From the NCBI GenBank assembly GCA_014360565.1, contig JACIXH010000025.1, positions 1 to 38,481 of the forward strand: a DNA stretch of 38,481 nt, written 5' to 3'. The notes under the pieces are model-generated. The model saw only the letters and a list, made by a program, of their open reading frames with translations, made no database searches and had not been told where the DNA came from. Shown here piece by piece: positions 8,375 to 16,669 of the stretch. The position numbers and the translations under genes are program-made. The stretch is from Nocardia sp. GTDB taxonomy: Bacteria > Actinomycetota > Actinomycetes > Mycobacteriales > Mycobacteriaceae. Each line of letters opens with the position of its first letter. The stretch's first letter is position 1.

Positions 8375-9841
8375 TCACCTCGGCTCCTCCGCCGTGATGT
8401 CCGCGGCGGGCGAAGATCGCGACATCACGTCACCGCTGTCCGATATCGGCGGTTTCGGGTGGGAGGCCGGAACGATCACCGTCGCCGCAACAGCTCCGAT
8501 GACGAGCAGGACGGCAGCCACCCGCAGGGCCGTGGCGAAACCGTCGGACAGCGCGCCGGGTGTTGTCCCGTCGCCGGTGACGGAATCGGCCACGGTGACC
8601 AGGACCGCCAGCCCCAACGCACCACCGAGCTGGCGAGCGCTGCTGAGGATTCCCGAGGCGAGCCCGGCCTGGTCGACCGGAACTCCCGAGGAGGCCGCCA
8701 GACCCATCGCCACCATCGCGGCACCGACTCCGATACTGCAGACCAGCGACGGCCCCAGAATGCCGGTGACGAAACCGCTTGCCGGCCCGGTGAACCCGAA
8801 CCAGAACAGTCCCGCGGCGCCGAGCAGGCCACCGGCGAGCAGCACCGGGCGGGGGCCATGGTCGCGGGCCACGACCTGGGCGGCGCGCAGCCCGATCATG
8901 ATGCCGACGCAGAACGGCAGGAAGGACAGACCGGTCTCGGTGGGGCTGTACCCCAGGACGCGTTGCATGATCTGGGAGACGAAGAAGAAGCTGGCGATCT
9001 GGGCCGAGGTGAGCAGGAACCCGAAGACCGAGGCGCCGATCAGTGCACGCCGGCGCAGGAATTCCAGGGGTATCAGCGGATCCGCGACACGGGTTTCGAC
9101 GGCCGCGAAGGCCAGCAGGGCGACCACGCCCGCGCCGAACCAGCCCACCACCTGTGGTGCACCCCAGCCGCGATCGCCGGTGTCGATGACACCCATGACC
9201 AAGGCCGTGACGCCTGCGGTGACAAGCAGGCCACCGAGGATGTCGGGTCGCCGACGACCGGCAGGGATCCGATTGTCCACCCCGCGCAGCACCGCGACCA
9301 TCGCGGCGACCACGAACACCACATTGACCCACATCACCCAACGCCAGTTCAGGTGGTCGGTGAGCAGCCCGCTCAGCACCACCCCGAGTGCGCCACCCGC
9401 CGCACCGGCACCACCCCAGACGGCCATCGCCTTGTTCCGCGCGGCGCCCTCCTCGAATTCCGAGGTCACCAGCGCCAGCGACATCGGCGTGAGCACCGCG
9501 GCCGCGACACCTTGCAGGCCACGGCCAACGATCAGTTGCCACCCCTCCTGTGCGGCACCACCGAACAGACTCGCCACAGCGAAGACACCGAGCGAGCCGA
9601 GCAACAGCGTGCGGCGTCCGACCAGATCGGCGAGCCTGCCGCCCAGCAGCAGCAATCCCGCATACGGCAGCAGAAAGGCATTGATCACCCACGCCAGGCC
9701 GGTCGGGCCCAGATCGAGTGCGGCGTCCATGGCAGGTAGCGCGACATTGACGATCGACAGGTCGAGCGACACCAGGAACATCGTCAAGAAGACGACAGCC
9801 GAGGTGGCCCCCCGGCGTGTGGTCGGCGGTCCGGACACCAC
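8375..9841 (-). CDS. MFS drug/metabolite exporter, DHA2 (EmrB/QacA) family
   Basis: This 488-residue integral membrane protein is a proton-driven MFS exporter. About 14 hydrophobic segments match the DHA2 family. Motif A-like GGRLADLVGRR follows helix 2, the motif C-like stretch GGAGAAGGALG is present, and the N-terminus has the family's LDLSIVNVALP. Two consecutive GTG codons (9841, 9838) follow GGAGG; the second has the better spacing, so the start could be 9838. A TetR regulator is divergent across a short gap holding an inverted repeat, the usual repressor-exporter arrangement. Its position beside the Zur-type operon suggests metallophore export, but a general drug efflux role is equally possible from sequence alone. 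Confidence 0.92.
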   Translation of the reverse strand: MVSGPPTTRRGATSAVVFLTMFLVSLDLSIVNVALPAMDAALDLGPTGLAWVINAFLLPYAGLLLLGGRLADLVGRRTLLLGSLGVFAVASLFGGAAQEGWQLIVGRGLQGVAAAVLTPMSLALVTSEFEEGAARNKAMAVWGGAGAAGGALGVVLSGLLTDHLNWRWVMWVNVVFVVAAMVAVLRGVDNRIPAGRRRPDILGGLLVTAGVTALVMGVIDTGDRGWGAPQVVGWFGAGVVALLAFAAVETRVADPLIPLEFLRRRALIGASVFGFLLTSAQIASFFFVSQIMQRVLGYSPTETGLSFLPFCVGIMIGLRAAQVVARDHGPRPVLLAGGLLGAAGLFWFGFTGPASGFVTGILGPSLVCSIGVGAAMVAMGLAASSGVPVDQAGLASGILSSARQLGGALGLAVLVTVADSVTGDGTTPGALSDGFATALRVAAVLLVIGAVAATVIVPASHPKPPISDSGDVMSRSSPAADITAEEPR

Positions 9842-9853
9842 GTACCTCCATAT

Positions 9854-9876
9854 TTAGTAACGCGTATTTTTATTAA
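9854..9876. promoter_or_regulatory. Candidate TetR operator between MFS and TetR genes
   Basis: Imperfect inverted repeat TTAGTAA-N9-TTATTAA lies in the AT-rich divergent promoter region, 13 bp upstream of the MFS start and about 55 bp upstream of the TetR start. The position is right for a site where the TetR protein represses both genes. Confidence 0.5.
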
Positions 9877-9930
9877 GGTAAGCACACCCTTATTCGCTTG
9901 TCGAGAGTCACCGCGCGAAGAATCACCGCT

Positions 9931-10602
9931 ATGCCCGACACTCCGAGCCGCAGACGTGGACGCCCGATCCGGCTACCGCGCGACACGGTCGTCACCGCCG
10001 CCACCCGACTGCTCGCCACCGGCGGCGCGGAGGCCTTCAGCATGCGTCGGCTCGCCGACGATCTCGGGACCAGCACCGCCGCGATCTACCACCACTTCCC
10101 CACCAAGGCCGCACTTTTCACCGTGGTACTCGGCGCGCTCGCCGACGACCTGCAGCGACCCGAGCTCCCCGATGCGCCCAGGGAACGCCTGATCGCCATC
10201 GTGTGCTACCTCATCGACACCCTGGACCAATTGCCCTGGGTGGCAGACATTCTCGTGACCGGCCAGAGCACCGGACGCTCCGCCATGTGGATGCTCAACG
10301 AATTCGCCGATGCCGCGACCGAACTGGGCGCCGGCGACCGCAAGGCCGGGTACATGTACTTCACCGTCTGGCGCTTCGTCGTCGGCGAGCTGATGAGCCG
10401 ACGAGCCGCACAAGCCCAACGCGACACCGAGCCCGCCCAGCCCTACTGGTCCGACCTGATCACCACCGACCAGCTCACCGAGTTCCCCACCGTCGCACGA
10501 CTGCTCCCCCAGTGGGCGGACGTCCGCGCCGAATTCCGGACCGAGACAGCCGTCGCCGATGTCATCGACGGACTGATCGCGAGCATCGCGCGGGAGAGAT
10601 GA
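9931..10602 (+). CDS. TetR family regulator (TetR_C-type), divergent to MFS exporter
   Basis: This 223-residue regulator has an N-terminal TetR helix-turn-helix (about 18-62) with the recognition region STAAIYHHFPTKAALF preceded by MRRLADDLGT. The C-terminal ligand-binding half has a conserved tryptophan-rich stretch around YMYFTVWRFVVGEL. An AT-hook-like RRGRP lies before the HTH. ATG 9931 is preferred over a TTG at 9898 because the HTH lies at the normal distance from it. It probably represses itself and the divergent exporter, and the inducer is unknown. Confidence 0.9.
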   Translation: MPDTPSRRRGRPIRLPRDTVVTAATRLLATGGAEAFSMRRLADDLGTSTAAIYHHFPTKAALFTVVLGALADDLQRPELPDAPRERLIAIVCYLIDTLDQLPWVADILVTGQSTGRSAMWMLNEFADAATELGAGDRKAGYMYFTVWRFVVGELMSRRAAQAQRDTEPAQPYWSDLITTDQLTEFPTVARLLPQWADVRAEFRTETAVADVIDGLIASIARER

Positions 10603-10632
10603 CCTCGCGCACCACCCAGCGCGCTGAAACTT

Positions 10633-10797
10633 CTACGTCAACCGCCGGCCCCGGCCCTGATAGACCATCGACAGCTGGTCCATCAGCTGCTCGCCGGTCC
10701 GGGCGGTGATCGGCACCCCGCCGACCAGGACATGCCACGCGTCGATGTCACACAAGCGGCTGATGAGTTCCGCGATGATTGATTTCCCGCTGCCCGA
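10633..10797 (-). pseudogene. Remnant of an ABC transporter ATPase domain
   Basis: About 50 residues resemble the start of an exporter-type ABC ATPase: Walker A core SGSGKS, then a family-like run through HVLVGGVPI and EQLMDQLSMVYQ, which corresponds to the region up to the Q-loop. Upstream sequence and everything after the Q-loop (signature, Walker B) are missing or out of frame. The pattern EQLMDQLSMV recalls fused permease-ATPase exporters of the siderophore/IrtAB type, although this is from memory. It lies between the TetR and Fur-family genes and is best read as a deletion scar. Confidence 0.65.
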
Positions 10798-10832
10798 GGA
10801 GCGACTCCGACGGTTGGTGGGGCGAGGCTCGA

Positions 10833-11282
10833 CTACTCGGCGAGAGCATGAGTGCGATCCCGGCAATCTCGACAGCATCCCTGGACGTTGATGCGAAACT
10901 CCAGGTCGACGAAGCCCTGCGCGTGGGCGAACCGCTCCATCGCGTCAACGATGCCGCCGGTCGAGATCGGTTGCGCGTGGCCGCACTGCACACACCAGAG
11001 GCCGTGACGATCGCCGGGCCGGGCGGCGACGCGGAACCGCCGGGCATTTCCCGGCTCCCGTGCGATCACAACCCTGCCCTCGTCGACCAATTGCGCCAAG
11101 GTCCGGTACACAGTTGTGAACCCAACGCTTCGAGCGTTCGACGCGCAGGCAGCACGGTGGATCTCACCCGCAGTGAGGTTGCGGCGATCAGCGCCGAGCA
11201 CCGCGAGGACAACATCACGACACCTGCTGGCGCCCTTGTCTTTTCGTCGCTCAGGGTTACGCGCAGGACCAGCGGCAGTCAT
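10833..11282 (-). CDS. Fur/Zur family metalloregulator
   Basis: This 149-residue Fur-superfamily regulator has a winged-helix domain with the hallmark recognition stretch VGFTTVYRTLAQLVDEG (about 56-72). Its dimerisation domain contains two structural-zinc CxxC pairs, WCVQC and CCRDC. The histidine-rich loop seen in FurB/Zur is reduced to RHG, so the sensed metal cannot be assigned. ATG 11282 is chosen since the longer reading to 11387 starts in non-conserved sequence. It lies about 3.5 kb from the Zur-box-containing operon and is a plausible local regulator of it, or of the lost ABC transporter next to it. Confidence 0.88.
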   Translation of the reverse strand: MTAAGPARNPERRKDKGASRCRDVVLAVLGADRRNLTAGEIHRAACASNARSVGFTTVYRTLAQLVDEGRVVIAREPGNARRFRVAARPGDRHGLWCVQCGHAQPISTGGIVDAMERFAHAQGFVDLEFRINVQGCCRDCRDRTHALAE

Positions 11283-11303
11283 GGTAATGATTGTCGTTTC
11301 AAT
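11283..11303 (-). promoter_or_regulatory. Weak candidate Fur-type autoregulatory site
   Basis: The AT-rich stretch directly upstream of the Fur-family ATG includes TGAAACGACAATCA, with TGA/TCA ends and a Fur/Zur-like AAAC...ATCATT composition. Symmetry is poor compared with the two boxes near 7.3-7.4 kb. Confidence 0.25.
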
Positions 11304-11462
11304 TAGGTCCCCGGTCAAGATTGTCGCGGATGCCCGGCCGAACGATATCGATCGCCGCTCCTTCTGTGGAATTTGCCGGAGTGGCAAAGTTCGTTGTCGG
11401 CTGTATCGGTCGCGGGAAAGCTGGTGGGGCGGAACGTAATCCCGAAACGACAGGAAGCGACG

Positions 11463-12494
11463 ATGACCATCGCAGCTCGATCTATGACAGCACGCTTACG
11501 TCGATATGCCCGCGCCGTGGGAATCACCGCGGTCGTCGCGGTGATCACGCTCAACTCCGCGGCATGCGCCACCGAGGCCACAGGACAGGAGGTGCCCTCG
11601 TATGCTGTTGCAACTGAAGCTGATCCGGCCTTCGACAAGACCTTCCGGCATGAATTCGCCGATGTCGACGGTGTTCGTATGCACTACGTGACCGGTGGCA
11701 GCGGCACGCCGGTGGTGCTGGTCCACGGCTGGCCGCAGACCTGGTACGGCTGGTGGGAGATCATGCCCGCGCTGGCCGAGAAGCACACCGTCTACGCCAT
11801 CGACCTGCCCGGATTGGGCGACAGCACCGGCTCGCCGAGCGATTACAGCAAAGCCACCCTGGCGCGCTACGTCCACACCCTCATGGCAGATCGACTGGGG
11901 GTGCGCGACGCGCGGGTCATCGGACACGACTTCGGGGCGGCGGTCGCCTTCCACTACGCGAGCCAGTTCCCCGCCGACACCGCGAGCCTCGGCTACCTCG
12001 ACCTGCCGCTGCCCGGGCCCGCGGTCGACGCGGCCACCTATCGTTCGATGAGCTGGCACATCGCCTTCCATTCCCAACCCAGAGTTCCCGAAGCGGTGGT
12101 CGGCGACGACGTCCGGGACTACCTCGCCCTGTTCTATCCCCAGGTCTCCTACGGCGGAACGGCTTTCGGTGGCACCTCGCAGCTGTCGCCGTTCACCGAC
12201 GCCGACATCGACGAGTACGCGAGGACCTACACCCGCCCGGAGAATCTGGCGGGCGGCTTCGAGCTGTACCGAGCCCTCGACCAGGATGTCCGCGATTCGG
12301 CTGCGGCGGCGCCGACATCCGTTCCGACTCTGCTCCTGACGGCGCAGGGTCAGGTCGAACCGGTGCGGGCGAGCACGGCCGGGCGGCTGACCAACATCGT
12401 GCGCGCGGTGGATGTGCCGAACGCAGGGCACTGGCTTGTCGAGGAGAACCCGCAGTTCGTCACCGCGGAGCTGCTGGGCTTCCTCGACGACTGA
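11463..12494 (+). CDS. Exported alpha/beta hydrolase, epoxide hydrolase/haloalkane dehalogenase type
   Basis: This 343-residue protein has an N-terminal export signal: basic RLRRYAR, hydrophobic core GITAVVAVITL, then NSAAC, a weak lipobox with C35. The mature part is an alpha/beta hydrolase with oxyanion motif VHGWPQTW (about 87-94), aspartate nucleophile in GHDFGAA (D156) and catalytic histidine in NAGHWLVEENP (about 323). Asp nucleophile plus HGWP is typical of epoxide hydrolases and dehalogenases. ATG 11463 follows AGGAAG; a longer frame to 11373 would destroy the signal. It is divergent from the Fur-family gene. The substrate is unknown, and cell-surface action is predicted. Confidence 0.88.
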   Translation: MTIAARSMTARLRRYARAVGITAVVAVITLNSAACATEATGQEVPSYAVATEADPAFDKTFRHEFADVDGVRMHYVTGGSGTPVVLVHGWPQTWYGWWEIMPALAEKHTVYAIDLPGLGDSTGSPSDYSKATLARYVHTLMADRLGVRDARVIGHDFGAAVAFHYASQFPADTASLGYLDLPLPGPAVDAATYRSMSWHIAFHSQPRVPEAVVGDDVRDYLALFYPQVSYGGTAFGGTSQLSPFTDADIDEYARTYTRPENLAGGFELYRALDQDVRDSAAAAPTSVPTLLLTAQGQVEPVRASTAGRLTNIVRAVDVPNAGHWLVEENPQFVTAELLGFLDD

Positions 12495-12643
12495 GCGTCG
12501 GTGCACGGCGGCCGCACATCCCGATTTCGACCGTTCACGTTCCATCCAGCGGGAGAGAGCCCCGCGTGACCGCCGATTCGGCTGGTTCAGTGAGCGTGAC
12601 GCAGACCACGCCCCTGGTGTGGTTCCGACGACGGATGGAGTGC

Positions 12644-13510
12644 ATGGTGGGTCTGAATTCGGATCGAATCGTGGTTGTCACCGGGGCGAGCCGCGGCGCC
12701 GGGAAGGGAATCGCCTTGGCGCTCGGCGCTACCGGGGCCACGGTCTATGTCACGGGACGCACGCGGACGGAGGGCGAGGCACCCTTTCCCGGGACGGTGT
12801 TCGCGACCGCGGACGAGATCAGCCGCCGTGGCGGAACCGGTGTGCCGGTGGTCCTCGACCACAGCGACGACACACAGGTCGAAGCGTTCTTCGCCGGACT
12901 GCGGGAAAAGCACGGCCGCCTCGACATTCTCGTCAACAATGCGCTCACCGTCCCCGACGGACTCACCCAGAAGGGTCCGTTCTGGGAGAAGCCGCTGTCC
13001 CTGCTCGAGGTGCTCGACGTCGGAATGCGCTCGAGTTATATCTCCAGCTACTACGCGGCTCCGCTGCTGGCCGCCAATGGCGAAGGGCTCGTCGTGAACA
13101 CCTCGTCGTTCGGCGGAGCCTGCTATATGCACGGCCCGGCCTACGGCTCCGGCAAAGCGGCGGTCGACAAGATGGCGCACGACATGGCCGTCGACTTCCG
13201 ACCGCACAACGTCGCGGTCGTCTCGATCTGGATGGGTCTGCTGAAGACCGAACGCACCCTCGCGGGCCTGGCCGCCAACCCTGATGCCTATGCGGATCTG
13301 ACCGCGACCGCGGAGTCGCCCGAGTTCACCGGCCGCGTCATCGACGCCCTCGCCCGCGATCCGGAGCTGATGAAACGCAGTGGCCGGGTGCTCATCGGTG
13401 CCGAGGTCGCCGAGGAACTGGGGGTCACCGACGTCGATGGCCGCCAACCACCGTCGCATCGTCCGTTCCTCGGTGATCCGCCGGCGTTCTCCGACGCGGT
13501 CATCGACTGA
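12644..13510 (+). CDS. SDR family oxidoreductase (DHRS1-like)
   Basis: This 288-residue short-chain dehydrogenase/reductase has cofactor motif TGASRGAGKG (13-22), NNA at the end of beta-4, and the catalytic pair YxxxK as YGSGK (Y167, K171), preceded by serine-rich NTSSFGG. After the active site comes a long C-terminal segment. The pattern IALALGATGATVYVTGRT followed by a GG-rich loop resembles the DHRS1 group. The frame is open far upstream into the previous gene in another phase. ATG 12644, 3 nt after GGAG, gives the normal SDR N-terminus, with ATG 12635 as an alternative. It heads the plus-strand catabolic-looking run with the epoxide-hydrolase-like and F420/LLM genes. Confidence 0.9.
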   Translation: MVGLNSDRIVVVTGASRGAGKGIALALGATGATVYVTGRTRTEGEAPFPGTVFATADEISRRGGTGVPVVLDHSDDTQVEAFFAGLREKHGRLDILVNNALTVPDGLTQKGPFWEKPLSLLEVLDVGMRSSYISSYYAAPLLAANGEGLVVNTSSFGGACYMHGPAYGSGKAAVDKMAHDMAVDFRPHNVAVVSIWMGLLKTERTLAGLAANPDAYADLTATAESPEFTGRVIDALARDPELMKRSGRVLIGAEVAEELGVTDVDGRQPPSHRPFLGDPPAFSDAVID

Positions 13511-13522
13511 TCCGGCGACGAG

Positions 13523-14527
13523 ATGAAGAACTGGACCCACCGCCACGCGCGGATCAACGGCCTGGACATGCACTATGTGGAGCAGGGCAGCGGTCCGCTG
13601 GTCGTTCTCCTGCACGGGTTTCCGCACACCTGGTTCAGCTGGCGCCATCAGCTGGACGCTCTGGCCGCGGCCGGATACCGGGCCGTCGCCCCGGACCTGC
13701 GGGGTATGGGGCAGACCACCGCCCCCACCGACGTCGAGGACTATCGGGCCGACCGGATCGTCGCCGACCTCACCGCGCTGCTCGACCATCTGGGCGAACG
13801 CCAGGCGGTGTTCACCGGCCTGGACTTCGGGCTGTTCGCCGCCTACGACCTGGCGCTGGAGCATCCGGAGCGGGTGCGCGGACTCATCGGACTGCAGAAC
13901 CCGTTCTTCGCCGCCTACGACCGGGTCCCGTCGGAGGTGGAGAGCGAACGCGGACGCGAGCACTTCAACCACATGTCCTACTACAACGACGATCCCGACC
14001 ACGCGCGCGCCGACTACGACGCGCACCCACGCGAGATCCTCGCCAAGATCTTCCACATCCTGTCCGGGCGAGCCGACTTCACCGATGTCTGGGCGCACCC
14101 ACCCGGCACGTCCTATCGCCAGGCGCTGCCCGAACCGCCGGAACTGCCCTGGCCGTGGCTGAGCGAGTGGGAGCTCGAAACCTACGTCAACGACTATGCG
14201 CGCAGCGGTTTCCACGGCGGCGTCAGCTGGTATCGCGCCATCGACCTCAACTGGGAGTACCGCAGGCAACGGCCCCAGACCCGCACCCGGGTGCCGTTCT
14301 ACTTCCTCGGCTCCGACGCCGATGTCGACCTCGCGCACTGGCACGGCGACGACCCGATCGAGCAGTTGCGCGAACACCACGACGATGTCCGGATGGTGCG
14401 CACGGTATCGACCGGTGGTCACCTGATCGCGATGGAGAACCCGGACGACGTCAACCGCGTGTTCGTGGAGTTCCTCCGCGACCTCGACCGCACGAACCCG
14501 CAGCAACCGAGAGGTAGCAGCCAGTGA
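13523..14527 (+). CDS. Alpha/beta hydrolase, epoxide hydrolase/haloacetate dehalogenase-like
   Basis: This 334-residue soluble alpha/beta hydrolase has HGFPHTWFSW (31-40), nucleophile aspartate in TGLDFG (D101), a probable acid in SDADVD and histidine in GGHLIAMENP (H300). The architecture matches the epoxide hydrolase/fluoroacetate dehalogenase group. Unlike the hydrolase at 11463 it has no signal peptide, so it should act in the cytoplasm. It starts 12 nt after the SDR stop and overlaps the LLM gene by GTGA, so the three genes form an operon. Confidence 0.9.
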   Translation: MKNWTHRHARINGLDMHYVEQGSGPLVVLLHGFPHTWFSWRHQLDALAAAGYRAVAPDLRGMGQTTAPTDVEDYRADRIVADLTALLDHLGERQAVFTGLDFGLFAAYDLALEHPERVRGLIGLQNPFFAAYDRVPSEVESERGREHFNHMSYYNDDPDHARADYDAHPREILAKIFHILSGRADFTDVWAHPPGTSYRQALPEPPELPWPWLSEWELETYVNDYARSGFHGGVSWYRAIDLNWEYRRQRPQTRTRVPFYFLGSDADVDLAHWHGDDPIEQLREHHDDVRMVRTVSTGGHLIAMENPDDVNRVFVEFLRDLDRTNPQQPRGSSQ

Positions 14528-15411
14528 CCGACACACAGCGCCCCGGCGGTGCGGCCCGGATGAAGTTCGGTCTCTCGCTGTTCACCAGCGACCGCGGAAT
14601 CACCCCTGCCGACGCCGCCCGGGCGGCCGAGGAACATGGATTCGACACCTTCTACGTGCCCGAACACACCCACATTCCGGTGGTGCGGTCCTCCGATCAC
14701 CCCGCCACCGGCGACGACACCCTGCCCGACGATCGCTACCCACGCACCCTCGACCCCTGGGTGGCGCTGGGCACGGCGGCGGCCGTGACCACCCGGATCG
14801 GGCTCGGCACCTCGGTGGCGCTCCCCGCGGCACACGACCCCATCGCCCTGGCCAAGACCATCGCCACCGTCGATCATCTCTCCGGTGGGCGCGTCGTCCT
14901 CGGCGTCGGATACGGCTGGAACCTCGAAGAACTCGCCGATCACGGGGTACCGGCCAACCGGCGGCGCACCGTCCTTCGCGAATACCTCGAGGCGATGACC
15001 GCCCTGTGGACCCAGGAGGAGGCGGCCTACGAAGGCGACTACGTGCGCTTCGGTGCCAGCTGGGCATGGCCCAAACCGGTGCAGCAGCCGCGCCCGCCGA
15101 TCCTGGTCGGCGCGGGCGGCACCGAGAAGAACTTCGCGTGGATCGTCCGTTCGGCCGACGGCTGGATAACCACCCCCATCGAAGCGAACATCGACGGCGG
15201 TGTCGAACAACTGCGCACGATGTGGCGCGAAGCCGGACGTGCGGGCACTCCCCACGTCGCGGTTCTCGCCGAGGATCCGGACCGCGACACCCTGGATCAT
15301 TGGCGCGAAATCGGCGTCACAGAGGTGGTGTACTCCCTACCGGATGCCGACACCGCTGCGGTTCGCACCTTCATCGAGCGGCTGGGCGACCAGCTCGCGA
15401 TCCTGCCCTGA
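14524..15411 (+). CDS. LLM class (F420-dependent type) oxidoreductase
   Basis: This 295-residue TIM-barrel protein of the luciferase-like monooxygenase family resembles the group that commonly uses F420. Seen are the N-terminal beta strand MKFGLSLFTSD, ARAAEEHGFDTFYVPEH, DPWVALGTAAAVTTRIGLGT, HLSGGRVVLGVGYGWN and, later, RPPILVGAGG. Start GTG 14524 overlaps the upstream TGA, and an internal ATG at 14560 (MKFGL) is an alternative matching the core fold. F420 is common in Nocardia and relatives, but FMN cannot be excluded. It is coupled to the hydrolase gene, suggesting sequential action on one compound. Confidence 0.9.
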   Translation: MTDTQRPGGAARMKFGLSLFTSDRGITPADAARAAEEHGFDTFYVPEHTHIPVVRSSDHPATGDDTLPDDRYPRTLDPWVALGTAAAVTTRIGLGTSVALPAAHDPIALAKTIATVDHLSGGRVVLGVGYGWNLEELADHGVPANRRRTVLREYLEAMTALWTQEEAAYEGDYVRFGASWAWPKPVQQPRPPILVGAGGTEKNFAWIVRSADGWITTPIEANIDGGVEQLRTMWREAGRAGTPHVAVLAEDPDRDTLDHWREIGVTEVVYSLPDADTAAVRTFIERLGDQLAILP

Positions 15412-15414
15412 GAT

Positions 15415-15437
15415 GCCGCCACGGCCACTCCGGCGGC
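15415..15437 (+). terminator. Possible hairpin after LLM gene
   Basis: Arms GCCGCC and GGCGGC flank an 11-nt loop just after the LLM stop codon, in the 138-bp gap before the next gene. The stem is short and there is no T-tract. Confidence 0.3.
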
Positions 15438-15549
15438 CGGTCCGATCTCGGCAGCGGATTTCCCTCCCTACCAGCGGGATGGATCGCGGGCATCGGGGCT
15501 GCCCGCTGATAGCCTGGCGTCCCTTCCCGACCCTTCCGAGAGGAATCTG

Positions 15550-16356
15550 TTGAGCACCTATGTCATCACCGGATCAGCATCCGGTATCGGCGCCGCCACC
15601 AAGGCACGCCTCGAGGCCGACGGTCACCGCGTGATCGGTGTCGACCTACGCGAAGCCGACATCATCGTCGATCTGAGCACCGCCGAGGGCCGGGCCGAGG
15701 CGATTTCCCAGGCCACCGCCCTGCTCGACGGCAGTCTGGACGGGTTCGTCCCCTTCGCCGGTCTGGCCGCCACAACCGGCAGGTCCGCTTCGCAAATGAT
15801 CGGGGTCAATTACTTCGGCGCCATCGACCTCCTGGAAGGGCTGCGGCCCTTGCTCGCTGCCGGCGAGAATCCCTCGGTCGTGTTGGTCAGTTCGAATTCG
15901 ACGACCACACAACCGAATTGGCCTGTCGCGCTCGCCGACGCCTGCCTCGATCACGACGAGGCGAGAGCCAACGAGATCGCCGCGTCATTCGGTGAGATCG
16001 CAGCCATCCAGGCATACCCCGCCACCAAGGCGGCGCTGGCCTACTACGCGCGGACACAGTCGGCGGACTACATCCGAGAGGGCATCCGCCTCAACGCGGT
16101 CGCACCGGGGCTCATCGACACCCCGATGACACAGGAAGGCCGCAAGGACCCGCTCATCGGTGCAGCCATGGAAGGGTTCCTGGCCACAGTGCCGGCTGGT
16201 CGAGGCGGCACCGCGCCGGAAGTCGCCGCACTTGTCGCGTTCCTGCTCGGACCGGAATCCACCTATTTCGTCGGGTCGGTGGTGTTCGTCGACGGAGGCG
16301 TCGACGCGGCGTTGCGGGGACGCGATTGGCCATCGGCCTGGGAAATTTCCCACTGA
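15550..16356 (+). CDS. SDR family oxidoreductase (3-alpha-hydroxysteroid dehydrogenase-like)
   Basis: This 268-residue classical SDR has TGSASGIG (cofactor binding, 7-14), ASP-type selectivity region GVDLRE, and active-site YPATK (Y156, K160) with a long insertion before it. NAVAPGLIDTPM and the C-terminal FVDGGVDA are standard family elements. The compact N-terminus and position of the insertion resemble 3-alpha-hydroxysteroid dehydrogenase/carbonyl reductases. It starts at TTG 15550, behind GAGAGGAA, and no better start is in frame. It lies 138 bp after the LLM gene and may belong to the same functional group. Confidence 0.9.
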   Translation: MSTYVITGSASGIGAATKARLEADGHRVIGVDLREADIIVDLSTAEGRAEAISQATALLDGSLDGFVPFAGLAATTGRSASQMIGVNYFGAIDLLEGLRPLLAAGENPSVVLVSSNSTTTQPNWPVALADACLDHDEARANEIAASFGEIAAIQAYPATKAALAYYARTQSADYIREGIRLNAVAPGLIDTPMTQEGRKDPLIGAAMEGFLATVPAGRGGTAPEVAALVAFLLGPESTYFVGSVVFVDGGVDAALRGRDWPSAWEISH

Positions 16357-16359
16357 ACT

Positions 16360-16399
16360 GCCGGACCGATCTGCCTGTTCGACAAGCACTCGGTCCGGC
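16360..16399 (+). terminator. Hairpin following the SDR gene
   Basis: Perfect 10-bp arms GCCGGACCGA and TCGGTCCGGC flank a 20-nt loop starting 4 nt after the SDR stop codon. It is placed as a Rho-independent-like terminator without T-tract. Confidence 0.55.
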
Positions 16400-16669
16400 G
16401 AGTCGTCGCCATCTCACCCCGACGCGCAGATCCGTATGTTCGCCTCGATCCCATCCGACAACAAGGCCGCACTGCACCGGGATTCCCAGCCGATTCAGGA
16501 CTCGACCAAATCCCGTTGAGCCGATTCGGTGATCCCAGTGAGCCGGCCGGGACGTCGCGTTCCTGGCGCGCCGGATACCGTACCGGCGCAATCCTTCCGA
16601 TGAACGGCGGGATGTCGACAGGACGCGACGTTTCACCGGGCAGATTACCGTCGTCACCGACACGAGCCG

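Noticed and set aside
8142..9857. Long plus-strand frames (about 500-570 codons) across the MFS gene
   Set aside because: Low-complexity Ser/Pro/Thr- or Arg/Gly-rich shadows of the membrane protein gene; the minus-strand frame has MFS motifs.
12587..14536. 649-codon minus-strand frame across the SDR and hydrolase genes
   Set aside because: Antisense of two well-supported genes; His/Val/Asp-rich without domain features.
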